Virus record (IMG/VR): IMGVR_UViG_3300047994_000066
Location: 18,473-82,472 of that record
Direction: 5' to 3' (one strand)
Source of the DNA: a virus
DNA length: 64,000 bases
In this document: positions 15,507 through 25,741 of the stretch, in pieces
Numbering within the stretch: position 1 is the stretch's first letter
Layout of the letters: each line of letters opens with the position of its first letter
The notes under the pieces: generated by a model
Database searches by the model: none
What the model saw: the letters and a program-made list of their open reading frames with translations, nothing else
Told to the model about the DNA's origin: nothing
Made by a program: the position numbers and the translations under genes

Positions 15507-17576
15507 ATGGGCGTCACAGCAAATACCAGCAAGCTTCAGCTTACCAGTCTTGATTTTGATTCTATCAAACAAAATCTTATTACTTACTTGCAAAGTCAAA
15601 GTGAGTTTCAAGATTACGATTTCACTGGATCAGCTTTTAATGTTCTTCTAGATATTTTGGCGTACAATACTCACTACAACGCTATCTATTTGAACCTCGT
15701 TGCCAATGAAATGTTCTTGGATACAGCTGTTCTTCGTTCTACAGTCGTATCTCATGCTAAGGCATTGGGTTACACGCCTCGTTCTGCTGTTGCTGCTCAA
15801 GCTACTGTAAATGTTGCTGTAACACGTTCTAATACTGATAACACTTCAATTCTTACACTTCCTCGCTTCAGTCAATTTTCTTCTGATGCGTTGAACGGTA
15901 GTTCTTATAATTTCGTAACACTTGATGACACCACAGCTGGTGTTGATGGTAATACTTTCTATTTTAATAATGTTCAGATTGCTGAAGGTTCTCCTGTAAT
16001 CAAAACATTCATTGCAGATAGTTCAACTAATCCGACAGCTAGCTTTAACATTGTTGATGCTAATGTTGATACCAGTACTCTTCAAGTTATTGTTCAGACT
16101 TCTACGGTTAACACTTATAAAACTTATTTTAATTTGGCCGAAGATTTCACTACGGTTAGTGGCACTTCAAACGTTTACTTCATTGAAGAAGGCGCAAATG
16201 CCTCTTACAACATTTATTTTGGTGATGGAATTATTGGCTCTGCTCTTCAAGACGGTAACATTGTTGTTATTTCATATATCACAACAAGTGCCAATGCGGC
16301 TAATGATCTTGATGGATTTACTCTTCAAAGTGCTTTGTTGTCTGGATCTACTTCAAACGTCACTACAGTACAATCTAGCTACGGTGGAACACCAATAGAA
16401 GATGTGGCTTCTATCAAGTTTTCAGCACCTAAGAGTTATATTGCGCAAAATCGTGCCGTTACAATTAACGACTACGTAGCCTTAATCAACAAAAACTACC
16501 CATATTTTGATGCTGTCACTGTTTGGGGTGGTGAAACTCTTAATCCACCTGTGTATGGTAAGGTCTTTATTTCTGCTAAACCTAAGAACGGTTACGGTAT
16601 TACTGTTCAACAACAGCAATATTTGACTCAAAGTGTCATCGCTCCTATTAGTGTATTGACTGTTACTCCAGAGTTTGTTGAAGCCGATTACAACTTCTTA
16701 AATCTTTCATTTGATGTTGATTACGATTCTACACAGACCACTTTAACTGAAACACAATTGATCAACACTATCATTAGTGCAGTTGAAAATTATGCCAATT
16801 TAAATTTGAACACTTTTAATTCAGAATTTCGTCTATCTCGTTTGCTAAGAACAGTTGATGATTCTGAAAATTCTGTGTTGTCTTCTACAGCATCTGTTTA
16901 TCTTCAAAAGAAGTTAATTCCATTGTTGTCTGTATCTCAAACCTATGTGATGAACACTGGTTGTCAGTTGCAACCTGGAACATCAAGTGCTCATTTGTAC
17001 ACTTCTCCAACATTCACTATTAATGATGCTGGTGGTGTTGCTCGTCAGGCATACATTGAAGAAACGCCTAATTCTTATTCTGGATTGGATCAAGTTTTAA
17101 TTACAGTACCCGGTTCAGGTTACACAAGCGCACCAACTTTGACGGTTACGGGTGACGGTGTTGGTGCTAATGTCATTGCTACGATTGTTAATGGTGTAGT
17201 CAATAGTGTAACTATCGATAATGCAGGTTCTGAATATACTACTGCAACAGTGACTGCCAGCGGCGGTGGTGGATTAGGTGCAGAGTTTACTGCGGTTCTT
17301 CAGGGTCAATATGGTATTCTTCGTACTTACTATTACGACACAAACAATAACAAAGTAATTATCAATCCAAATGCCGGAACAATTGACTACCTAAATGGTG
17401 TTATTACTCTAAACAATTTTAATCCTACTGGAATAAACAACCAACTAGGAGTTTTGAATATCTATGTGCCACCACAGAACCTTACTTTTGGTTCTAACAA
17501 TGAAATTATTTTGACGCTCGATTCAACAGACAACAATGCTGTCACTGTGTCTTTGAACGACGAGAACAATAACTAA
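15507..17576 (+). CDS. 6: baseplate wedge subunit, T4 gp6-like
   Basis: 689 residues (T4 gp6: 660). gp6 forms the inner ring of the wedge with gp25 and gp7. The N-terminus is diagnostic: LTSLDFDSIKQNLITYLQSQ, then FNVLLDILAYNTHYNA and NEMFLDTAVLRSTVVSHAK. A baseplate-J-like core follows. Near residues 520-600 there is a glycine-rich insert with GSGYTSAPTLTV repeats, also found in gp7, gp8 and the 933-residue protein. It overlaps gp7 by one base. Confidence 0.9.
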   Translation: MGVTANTSKLQLTSLDFDSIKQNLITYLQSQSEFQDYDFTGSAFNVLLDILAYNTHYNAIYLNLVANEMFLDTAVLRSTVVSHAKALGYTPRSAVAAQATVNVAVTRSNTDNTSILTLPRFSQFSSDALNGSSYNFVTLDDTTAGVDGNTFYFNNVQIAEGSPVIKTFIADSSTNPTASFNIVDANVDTSTLQVIVQTSTVNTYKTYFNLAEDFTTVSGTSNVYFIEEGANASYNIYFGDGIIGSALQDGNIVVISYITTSANAANDLDGFTLQSALLSGSTSNVTTVQSSYGGTPIEDVASIKFSAPKSYIAQNRAVTINDYVALINKNYPYFDAVTVWGGETLNPPVYGKVFISAKPKNGYGITVQQQQYLTQSVIAPISVLTVTPEFVEADYNFLNLSFDVDYDSTQTTLTETQLINTIISAVENYANLNLNTFNSEFRLSRLLRTVDDSENSVLSSTASVYLQKKLIPLLSVSQTYVMNTGCQLQPGTSSAHLYTSPTFTINDAGGVARQAYIEETPNSYSGLDQVLITVPGSGYTSAPTLTVTGDGVGANVIATIVNGVVNSVTIDNAGSEYTTATVTASGGGGLGAEFTAVLQGQYGILRTYYYDTNNNKVIINPNAGTIDYLNGVITLNNFNPTGINNQLGVLNIYVPPQNLTFGSNNEIILTLDSTDNNAVTVSLNDENNN

Positions 17577-20272
17577 TGGGTAATTACTTCGATCAAAATG
17601 TAATTTCGAACACAGTATCTACGTTCGTATCTTCACAATTCCCAGAATTTGTGAGAGAAGGTAGTCCTGCATTCGTTGCATTTATGCAAGCTTATTATGA
17701 GTTTCTTGAAACACAAGTTTTACCAACACCTAACGGATACAGCACAGTCTATCAGGCAAAAAACTTACTGAACTATAAAGACGTTGATCAGACAACCGAT
17801 CAATTCATTCAATACTTTATTAACGATTTCTTGCCTTATTTTCCAAATGATGTTGTTCTTGATGAGCGCAAACTTATCAAGATTGCTCGTCAGTTTTATA
17901 CACAGAAAGGCACGCCTCAATCTATTCAGTTTTTGTTTCAAGTTTTGTATGGAAAGAGCGCAGACATCTATTTTCCTAAGGACAATATTCTTAAATTATC
18001 TGATGGTAAATGGACACTTCCACAAGCTCTTCGTTTGCTTCTCGATACTAGCAACCTAGACTTTCCGGTACAGGAGCTTGTTCAACGTGTCGGCGTTGGA
18101 TCAAACAGCGGTGCTCAATGCGTTATTGAATCAGTAAACAAGGTAGTTGATCCTAACCTTGGATTTGAAATTGTTGAAGTTTACGTATCACAAATAACAA
18201 AGCCTTTTGATGACCTTGAAAGTCTTCAGGTTGTTTATGGTGTAGATGCCAATGGAAACAATCTTGTCTTTGAAGAAAAAATTATTGCTGCTCTTTCCAA
18301 TATTATTGTCGATCCACATAACCAGGGTCTTTTGTATGTGACTGGTGATCCAGTTGTTTTGACAGGTGGTCTAGAACCTAACGATTCATCTGCTCAGAAA
18401 GCTATTGCTTATGTTGGCAACGTTTCAACCGGTTCTGTTACAGGAATTAATGTTGCTTTTGGTGGCTATGACTATCGTCAAAACCCAAATACTATTGTGA
18501 CATTCACTAACGCTCCTGGAGATGCTAACGGTGCCGGTGCTCAAGCTATTGTTTCATCTATCGATACATCTAATCTTGTTTACGTAAATGTAAACATCGA
18601 CTGTATAGAATTTCACGCCAATGTGGTACTTGGATCTTCTGGTGCTGGAAATGCATGGGGATTTACTAACTGTGCCTATACGAACGCCAACACTCAAATA
18701 GGCCAAGCTCTAACTTACGCTAATTTGGAATTTGCTCCTATTTTAACTATGAATGTTATCGCAGGAGGCGGCGGTTACTCTCGTGTTCCTATTCCAAACA
18801 TGGAAGTTGTTTATTACACAGATTTGACTAATGCTCTTGTAGAAGCTGACTCTGCTGCCGCTAACGCTACATTCCAAAACATCGATGATCTTGGTATGTT
18901 TGCTGCTGTGCAAGTTTTAAATGGTGGTACTGGTTACTCTAACGTTACAGATAAAATTTACACAAATACCGCTATTGGATACGACGCATCTTTCAATTTT
19001 ATTACCGTTGGTGGCGCTATAACTCAGGTCATAGTAACTAACAGAGGTTGCGGTTATATTGGATTACCTAACATTGGTCTTTACGTTGCAAATAGCACTA
19101 ATAGTCAAAATGCTTCTGCTGGATCTAATGCTCGCTTAATTCCATACGGATTCGGTCAAGGTGCTAACCTTCAACTTTCTGTTAGCCAGATCGGTCAGAT
19201 CATAGATTTTGATTTGGTTAATCGCGGATTCGATTATATTTCAGCACCAAACGTTTCACTACGTATTCAAGACGTTGTTATCAATTCTCTTCCTGTAAAT
19301 ATAATCCCAGCAAATGATGTAATCATTTATCAAGGAAGTAATGCAAATAATGCTACTTACACCGCATACGTAGATAGTTACAACCCATCTGATAATGTTC
19401 TTCGTTTGTATAATTATCGCGGTGGTATAAATTCAAATTCTAATCTCGTGATGACTCTAACCAGTGGAAGTCTTTACAATGTGACTATTAACTCATTTGC
19501 TTCTCAACCTGTTACAACTTATGGAAACGGTTTGGCTAAAGCAAATGCAATTTTCTTGAACGGTTTGATTCAGTATCCAGGTTTCTATTTGAACACAGAT
19601 GGTTTTTTGAGTGCTGATCAGTACATACAAGATGCCAATACTTACCACAATTATAGCTATCAAATTATTGTAGAAAAAGCTTTGGCTGATTACAAGAACG
19701 TTTTGATGCAACTTGCACATCCTGCCGGTATGTCTATGCTTGGAACTTACGTAATTCCAGCAACAGCAAGTGGCTTTTCTGCACCTTCAAGCAACGTCGT
19801 TTACATCAGCCCATTAACCGGTAATGTAACTCCTAACACATTGACTGCAAACCTAAACGCTTTCGGAACAGTATTCAGTTCAGCCAATGTGGTTGCTGGT
19901 GACATGATTGTATTCAATACCAGTGATACTACTCGTCGTCTTCAGACTAAATTAATCACTGCTGTCGTGTCTAATACGAGTTTGAACCTTGAATCTAATA
20001 CACAATTTGTTTACGACTTTTTGGTTAGCGTCACAGCTGGATCTAATGTTATTGTTTCAACTAATACTGACTTTATTGGCAACATTGCAGTTTCTGACAT
20101 TGTTCTTTTGAATGTGGCCAACACGTTGGTTTATTCAAACGTTGTCGGTGTAACCAGCAACGAATTGACAGTTAACACTGTTTTTGCTTCTAACTCTGCA
20201 AACCTATTAATGGCTGTAGAACCTAATATTGTTAATGCTAGCTACCAGATTATCTCTAGCGTAGCCGTCTAA
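17576..20272 (+). CDS. 7: baseplate wedge protein, probable gp7 equivalent
   Basis: 898 residues. The N-terminal 150 residues follow a pattern common in T4-like wedge proteins: FPEFVREGSPAFVAFMQAYY, then KGTPQSIQFLFQVLYG and a YFPKDNILKLSDGKW turn. The rest is beta-rich with four GGGY/GTGY-type repeats (GGGYSRVP, GGTGYSNV, RGCGYIGLP, RGFDYISAP). Position between gp6 and gp8 matches T4 gene order, but direct similarity to T4 gp7 (1,032 residues) was not shown. The stop is inside CTAAATAA. Confidence 0.7.
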   Translation: MGNYFDQNVISNTVSTFVSSQFPEFVREGSPAFVAFMQAYYEFLETQVLPTPNGYSTVYQAKNLLNYKDVDQTTDQFIQYFINDFLPYFPNDVVLDERKLIKIARQFYTQKGTPQSIQFLFQVLYGKSADIYFPKDNILKLSDGKWTLPQALRLLLDTSNLDFPVQELVQRVGVGSNSGAQCVIESVNKVVDPNLGFEIVEVYVSQITKPFDDLESLQVVYGVDANGNNLVFEEKIIAALSNIIVDPHNQGLLYVTGDPVVLTGGLEPNDSSAQKAIAYVGNVSTGSVTGINVAFGGYDYRQNPNTIVTFTNAPGDANGAGAQAIVSSIDTSNLVYVNVNIDCIEFHANVVLGSSGAGNAWGFTNCAYTNANTQIGQALTYANLEFAPILTMNVIAGGGGYSRVPIPNMEVVYYTDLTNALVEADSAAANATFQNIDDLGMFAAVQVLNGGTGYSNVTDKIYTNTAIGYDASFNFITVGGAITQVIVTNRGCGYIGLPNIGLYVANSTNSQNASAGSNARLIPYGFGQGANLQLSVSQIGQIIDFDLVNRGFDYISAPNVSLRIQDVVINSLPVNIIPANDVIIYQGSNANNATYTAYVDSYNPSDNVLRLYNYRGGINSNSNLVMTLTSGSLYNVTINSFASQPVTTYGNGLAKANAIFLNGLIQYPGFYLNTDGFLSADQYIQDANTYHNYSYQIIVEKALADYKNVLMQLAHPAGMSMLGTYVIPATASGFSAPSSNVVYISPLTGNVTPNTLTANLNAFGTVFSSANVVAGDMIVFNTSDTTRRLQTKLITAVVSNTSLNLESNTQFVYDFLVSVTAGSNVIVSTNTDFIGNIAVSDIVLLNVANTLVYSNVVGVTSNELTVNTVFASNSANLLMAVEPNIVNASYQIISSVAV

Positions 20273-20276
20273 ATAA
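20269..20276 (+). promoter_or_regulatory. late-promoter motif CTAAATAA containing the gp7 stop
   Basis: GTC-TAA-ATAA: the stop codon of the gp7-like gene is part of the motif, 21 bases before the gp8-like start. Confidence 0.6.
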
Positions 20277-20297
20277 GAAATTCAATAGGATAGATTA

Positions 20298-21968
20298 ATG
20301 AGCACACCACTTCTTCAACCGCTAATTTTGCAAACGACACAAGGTCGAGTCAAACAGGCTCAAGATACTATTAACCAACTCTGTGGAGTCACTGGTGACA
20401 GCGTTTATTTGGGAATAGGTCGCGGCTACATTTGGGCAAATAACGATACTGAAATCGGTACTCCATATAATTCAATCGATTACTTAAACAAAGTTCATCG
20501 TGATCTTGTTGCTCTTAAACTTCTTTCTATTTCAAGCGCAAGTCTAGTTGTTCAACGTTCAGATTGGACTTCTAACACCTATTACACTGCTTTTGCTAAC
20601 GGCAACAACATGTACACCTATGTAACTGTTGAAGCCGCTAACGGTACAGTAAACGTCAGCAACAGCAATATTATCATTGGTACTAACTTAACTACTTTTA
20701 CAGAAGATTTTGAAGTTGGCAATATTATTAATATTAAGGGTGACGGAATCTACACCTACCCTGTTCAGAAAGAAGTCATTTCTATTTCCAATTCTCAATA
20801 CATGGTTGTTAATTCAAACGTCAGTGGGACTTATACGAACAGTAGCATTGAAAATTGGGCAAACAATTATCCTAGCTATGCATACAATTTCTATGCTCGA
20901 AACATTTACGATCAAGTGTTCGTTTGTTTGGATAACAATGGTGGTGCAGTTTCTAACTCAATGCCGTTGATCAGTGTCGGTGGTTCTATCCCATCAGATC
21001 CTTACATTATTACGGACGATGGCTACAAGTGGAAATATTTGTACACCATGTCTGCTGGTCAAAAGAAATTATTCCTCACATCCAATTGGATGCCTGTTGG
21101 TTCAGACGCCTTGGTAACAGAATCTGCAACGGATGGTCGAATCGATATCATCGATATTATTAATGTTGGTGGAGGATATAACTCCAATATTGCTGCTTGC
21201 AGTGCTCCAATTATGGTTCTTTATGGAGACGGAACCGGTGCAAATGTTACCGCTCAAGTCAACGCTAATGGTCAAATCTTTGCTATTAACATCTTAGACG
21301 GTGGTTCAGGCTACACAACGGCTAATTTGATCGCTAATACCGGCGCTAATGGTTCAGGGGCGTCTTTCTCTGTAAAGATTGGTCCTAGAGGTGGGTGGGG
21401 TTCTAATGCTGCCCTAGAGCTTGGTGCTACGACTTTGATGATAAGCACAACTCTTTCAGATACTGAAAACGGCACAATACCAACCGAAGACGCGGCAGGA
21501 GAGTATTTCAAATACAGGCAGCTTAGCTTGATTTTGAATCCAATTCTTAATAATTCAGGTAATGTGGCCACAAATACCAATTATGATATGACCACGACTA
21601 TCCAGGTTGCAGGTAATGTCAGCGCCAATATTTTCCAGATGGGTGATATTGCCTATCAGAATCCGTCTACTGGTGTTCTAGCCAATGCAACTTTCTTTGG
21701 AACCGTTGTTTGGTACGACACAAGCACCCAGGAACTGCATCTAAATAATCTAGGTGGAACTGGAAGTTTTATTCCACAGAGTCCTATTAGTGGTGTGTCT
21801 TATGGGGCACCGACAAATACGACACCGTATATTACCACGACTGCGTTTACATTGACTTCTCCGGAAGTTGAAACATTCTCAGGCGTTGATCTTTACGTTG
21901 AAAACGTGGCACCTATTGAAAGGTATCCTTTACAAACTGAAGAAATACGTTTGATCATGTCATTTTAA
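20298..21968 (+). CDS. 8: baseplate wedge subunit, T4 gp8-like
   Basis: 556 residues (T4 gp8: 334, longer in environmental relatives). The family pattern is visible: YLGIGRGYIWAN-type start, VVQRSDWTSNTYYTAF, an FYARNIYDQVFVCLDNNGG strand pair and DDGYKWKYLYTMS. gp8 links gp7 and gp10 in the wedge periphery. A repeated GGGYNSN / GSGYTTAN insert accounts for part of the extra length. Confidence 0.82.
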   Translation: MSTPLLQPLILQTTQGRVKQAQDTINQLCGVTGDSVYLGIGRGYIWANNDTEIGTPYNSIDYLNKVHRDLVALKLLSISSASLVVQRSDWTSNTYYTAFANGNNMYTYVTVEAANGTVNVSNSNIIIGTNLTTFTEDFEVGNIINIKGDGIYTYPVQKEVISISNSQYMVVNSNVSGTYTNSSIENWANNYPSYAYNFYARNIYDQVFVCLDNNGGAVSNSMPLISVGGSIPSDPYIITDDGYKWKYLYTMSAGQKKLFLTSNWMPVGSDALVTESATDGRIDIIDIINVGGGYNSNIAACSAPIMVLYGDGTGANVTAQVNANGQIFAINILDGGSGYTTANLIANTGANGSGASFSVKIGPRGGWGSNAALELGATTLMISTTLSDTENGTIPTEDAAGEYFKYRQLSLILNPILNNSGNVATNTNYDMTTTIQVAGNVSANIFQMGDIAYQNPSTGVLANATFFGTVVWYDTSTQELHLNNLGGTGSFIPQSPISGVSYGAPTNTTPYITTTAFTLTSPEVETFSGVDLYVENVAPIERYPLQTEEIRLIMSF

Positions 21969-21979
21969 GAGAAAAATAA

Positions 21980-24900
21980 ATGTCTATAGCTTTTAATGTA
22001 TCACCTTACTTTATCGACTCTACCTACGAAATCGATGAAAATTACATGCAATTGCTTTTCCGTCCAGGTCGAGCAGTCCAGTCACGCGAATTGGGTCTCC
22101 TTCAAAGCATTCTTCAAAATCAAGTTAGCCAACTTGGTCAATTCGTTCTTGCGGACGGTTCCCCTGTTACTGGTGGACATGTTTCTTTCGACGGCACAGT
22201 AGTTGCTCTTCAACTTCAACAACAGTACGCCAACACAGATATTAATCTTTCAGATTTCTTTGTTAACGGCAACAACACCCTTATTATTAATGCTAGTGGT
22301 GCAACAACTGTTAAAGCATATGTCGTCGCTGTTGACGATACTCAAGTCAATCCTGTTATCATCGTCAAATATTTGACAGGTACAACTTTTGAAGATAATC
22401 AGGTTATTCAAGTCGCAACCGGTGTGCAGTCTCAGGCTCAATTAGTTGCGGCAAATTCATCTAGTCCAGCGTCTGTTGCTTCTATAAACTATGGTATATT
22501 TTATAGCGGTGGTTACTTCGTAACTATCGAGCCAACCACAATTCTTATTTCTTCAAGCAACAATACACCGACTTGTTATGTTGGTTTGCAAATTGAAGAA
22601 GACATCATTACATCTACTAGTGACACCACGTTGCTAGATCCTGCCCAAGGTGCATTTAACTATCAGGCTCCGGGCGCAGATCGTTATCAATATGATCTTG
22701 TATTGAGTTATCGCGATTTTAGTTCTACAGATACTAGCGCGTTCTACAATTTGGTAACAATTGAAAATGGTTTGATCACAAGTCAAATTGATTACCCTGT
22801 ACTTGGCACTATCAACAACACTTTGGCAAAACGTACATACGATACCAATGGTGACTTTGTTGTTAAGCCATTCATTGCAACCACTGACATTAACTCTGCT
22901 AATGCAAATCAGTATAGTGTTATTGTTTCTCCTGGTGAAGCTTTTGTTAAGGGTTTTGAATACGAAACAGTTGGTCCAACTAGGCTTTATGCCGATAAAG
23001 CTTTGTCTACAAACACTGTTACTGATTACAGTTTCTCAACTGAATTTGGTAACATTCTTACTGTAACCAATTTGCATCCTGGTAACACCAGCGGATCATT
23101 TAACGTAGCAGCTTTTCAAAACGTTGATCTTCATGTTGTAACTTCAGGCACAATCAACAACGCTTCTAGTGGAACATATAACGCAACTAAGATTGGTACT
23201 GGCCAAATTCGTGATATCGAATTTTTAGGTCTCGGTGACTATTACGCATATGTTCTGAACATGAACATTACACCAAACGTTGTGACTGCTGTATCAGGAT
23301 CAACTACAACGGCTAACTTGGGTGCATCATTTATTGGTATCGCTGCAAATGCATTAGCTAATGTATTAGTCACGGTAACAACCGGTGTTTACATTGATAA
23401 CAGAGTTATTTCTTCATTTAATAGTGCAACTGGCGTCGCTACTTTCAGTCAACCACTTTCTATTGCAGCAAATAGCACATCAAATGTTAGCTTGAATTAC
23501 GGTATCAAAGATTTGAATTCTCTTGTTATCGCTCCAAGCACAACAGGAAATACTTACGCTACACAAGGAACGGGAACCACTCCATACGATGCATGTATGG
23601 ATATCGCAGCAGCTGGTAAGACTGCAACAGGAAACACAGTACTTGCTGACACCAACTTTAATTGCTTAGTGTTTCCATTACCTCAGGCACCTGTTGCACA
23701 AGGTACAATTACAGCTTCAACATTTACCGCTCGTCAAAGCTACTATCAAGCATCATTTAGCAACGCTAATTTCACTTTAGCTTTGACTGGAAGCCAAATA
23801 TTTCCATTTGGCTTTAGTGGTGCTTTCCTTACTGATATTGGTGCTAATGCTAACTTTATCGTTCAAGTTACAAATGCTCTTTCAAGCAATTTGTCAAACG
23901 GTGAAATTTTGGTAATGGATAGAAATTTCCATGGCGGCACGAGCGGTAATGGTATCTATCAAATTAGTCCAACTGAAGTTGTTGTGTTTTCTTCTGCATC
24001 TAGTGGATTTATAGCTGACATCTATTATACATGCGAACAAAACAATGCAACCAGTGTAGTTCGTTCTAAGACTCTTCGCGGTAATTCTTCAAACACTGTT
24101 CTAGCTTCTACCGATAGTTACCTAAACAACAATGGTACTGTTCTTGGTTTGACAGGAACATCTGTAGCGAACGTCTATATCGATTTGGCTAATGGTTATG
24201 TTTGGTATACAGATACAGCGAAAGCAGCAGTTGCCAAGACTCCAGGCGCAAGTCAGTCACTATATCTTCCAGACGTATTCAATATTATTAAAGTCTATGA
24301 TTCTGGTAACACAAGTTTTGCTCCTAATGCATTAAATGCTATCGATATAACTAACAACTATTATTTGAACTCCGGTCAAAACGACAATTACTATGACTAT
24401 GCATCTTTGACATTGAAGGCCGGTGCTAATGCTCCAACTGGTCAAACCGTCGTCATGTTGCAGTTTTTCCAGCACGGAACAGCCAATGGTTTCTTCGATG
24501 CAGACTCATACTCTAGCAACGTTTACAGTTCTGGATTGATCCCTTATTACACCTCTCCAGCAAAGGGTACATTCTCTTTGAGAGATTCTATTGATTTCCG
24601 TCCAACTCGTGCAAATGCTCTTACAACCTTAACTTCAAACTTTGCTTTGTATGGTCTAGAACTTCCACAACCAGACAACACGTTCTTGTTGAGTTATCAG
24701 TTCTACCTACCCCGTATCGATAAGTTGGTCTTAAACAAGGGTGGAGTTTTCCAAATTATTGAAGGTGTTCCTTCTCAGTACCCTGTAACTCCAGCTGATT
24801 CTCAAGATGCAATGACTTTGTATGTCATGAGTGTTCCTGCTTATACACCAAACGTAGAACAAATTGGTCTACAGTATGTTGAAAATAAGCGTTACACCAT

Positions 24901-25741
24901 GAAAGATATTGGTAGCTTGGATGCACGTATTACTCAACTTGAGTACTACAGCACTCTAAGTGCTCTCGAACAACAAGCAGCAGCAGAATCTACTCTTTAT
25001 CAAGACGGTGTCACACCAAAGCCACAATACGGAATTATCGCTGATGATTTTGGTGATTTTAGTTACGTTAATAATTTGTCTACAGATCTACGTTGCTATT
25101 TGCAGCAAGGCACAATGTCACCATTCAAGATTCAAACGCCTTTGGATCTTGTATTCAATAGTAATTCAGCAGCTTACAGTGAAAACGATAAAACAATTTC
25201 TTTGTCATACACTGAAGTTCCGTCTATTGTTCAAAATGCAGCAACTACAGCAATTTCTGTTCAGCCATTCTTGTTTGCTCAGTTCACTGGAACAATGAAG
25301 CTTACACCTGAAACCGATTACTGGTTTAGCCCAAGTTTGACACCACAAATTATTGCTCCACCGACAGCAAATCCAGCGTTGCCGCCATTGGCACCACCAA
25401 CAACTGCTCCAGCGTTGAAACCATCTGCAAACGTAGCACCACCTTCACCACCTGTGGTTGTATCTACCTATATCGATGCTGCTGATTTGTGGCACTCACC
25501 ATTCGACTATTATTACAAAGAAGCCAATTATTATGGTCGAGTATTGGTCAGAGTTAGTGCTCCAGCTTATGGTGTAATTAGCCCTATAAATAATTGGTTC
25601 GGTAAGTTGACATCAGCTGTAGCTGCTTCATCAACTGCCCCAACATTTAACCCAACAGCCGGAAGCACCGTGCAGTTGGCACCAGGAAGTTCTGTGGATA
25701 ATTCTACAACTATTTCCCCTGCTGAAATTAAGGTTCTTTAA
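21980..25741 (+). CDS. large baseplate/tail protein with DUF4815-like N-terminus
   Basis: 1,253 residues. The first 80 residues match the DUF4815 pattern of T4-like structural proteins: FNVSPYFIDSTYEIDENYMQ, then LFRPGRAVQSRELGLLQSIL and a GGHVSFDG turn. The C-terminal third has RDSIDFRPTR and a proline-rich linker near residue 1,145. The position after gp8 suggests a peripheral wedge component (gp10-like), which is inference. It overlaps the next gene by one base. Confidence 0.72.
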   Translation: MSIAFNVSPYFIDSTYEIDENYMQLLFRPGRAVQSRELGLLQSILQNQVSQLGQFVLADGSPVTGGHVSFDGTVVALQLQQQYANTDINLSDFFVNGNNTLIINASGATTVKAYVVAVDDTQVNPVIIVKYLTGTTFEDNQVIQVATGVQSQAQLVAANSSSPASVASINYGIFYSGGYFVTIEPTTILISSSNNTPTCYVGLQIEEDIITSTSDTTLLDPAQGAFNYQAPGADRYQYDLVLSYRDFSSTDTSAFYNLVTIENGLITSQIDYPVLGTINNTLAKRTYDTNGDFVVKPFIATTDINSANANQYSVIVSPGEAFVKGFEYETVGPTRLYADKALSTNTVTDYSFSTEFGNILTVTNLHPGNTSGSFNVAAFQNVDLHVVTSGTINNASSGTYNATKIGTGQIRDIEFLGLGDYYAYVLNMNITPNVVTAVSGSTTTANLGASFIGIAANALANVLVTVTTGVYIDNRVISSFNSATGVATFSQPLSIAANSTSNVSLNYGIKDLNSLVIAPSTTGNTYATQGTGTTPYDACMDIAAAGKTATGNTVLADTNFNCLVFPLPQAPVAQGTITASTFTARQSYYQASFSNANFTLALTGSQIFPFGFSGAFLTDIGANANFIVQVTNALSSNLSNGEILVMDRNFHGGTSGNGIYQISPTEVVVFSSASSGFIADIYYTCEQNNATSVVRSKTLRGNSSNTVLASTDSYLNNNGTVLGLTGTSVANVYIDLANGYVWYTDTAKAAVAKTPGASQSLYLPDVFNIIKVYDSGNTSFAPNALNAIDITNNYYLNSGQNDNYYDYASLTLKAGANAPTGQTVVMLQFFQHGTANGFFDADSYSSNVYSSGLIPYYTSPAKGTFSLRDSIDFRPTRANALTTLTSNFALYGLELPQPDNTFLLSYQFYLPRIDKLVLNKGGVFQIIEGVPSQYPVTPADSQDAMTLYVMSVPAYTPNVEQIGLQYVENKRYTMKDIGSLDARITQLEYYSTLSALEQQAAAESTLYQDGVTPKPQYGIIADDFGDFSYVNNLSTDLRCYLQQGTMSPFKIQTPLDLVFNSNSAAYSENDKTISLSYTEVPSIVQNAATTAISVQPFLFAQFTGTMKLTPETDYWFSPSLTPQIIAPPTANPALPPLAPPTTAPALKPSANVAPPSPPVVVSTYIDAADLWHSPFDYYYKEANYYGRVLVRVSAPAYGVISPINNWFGKLTSAVAASSTAPTFNPTAGSTVQLAPGSSVDNSTTISPAEIKVL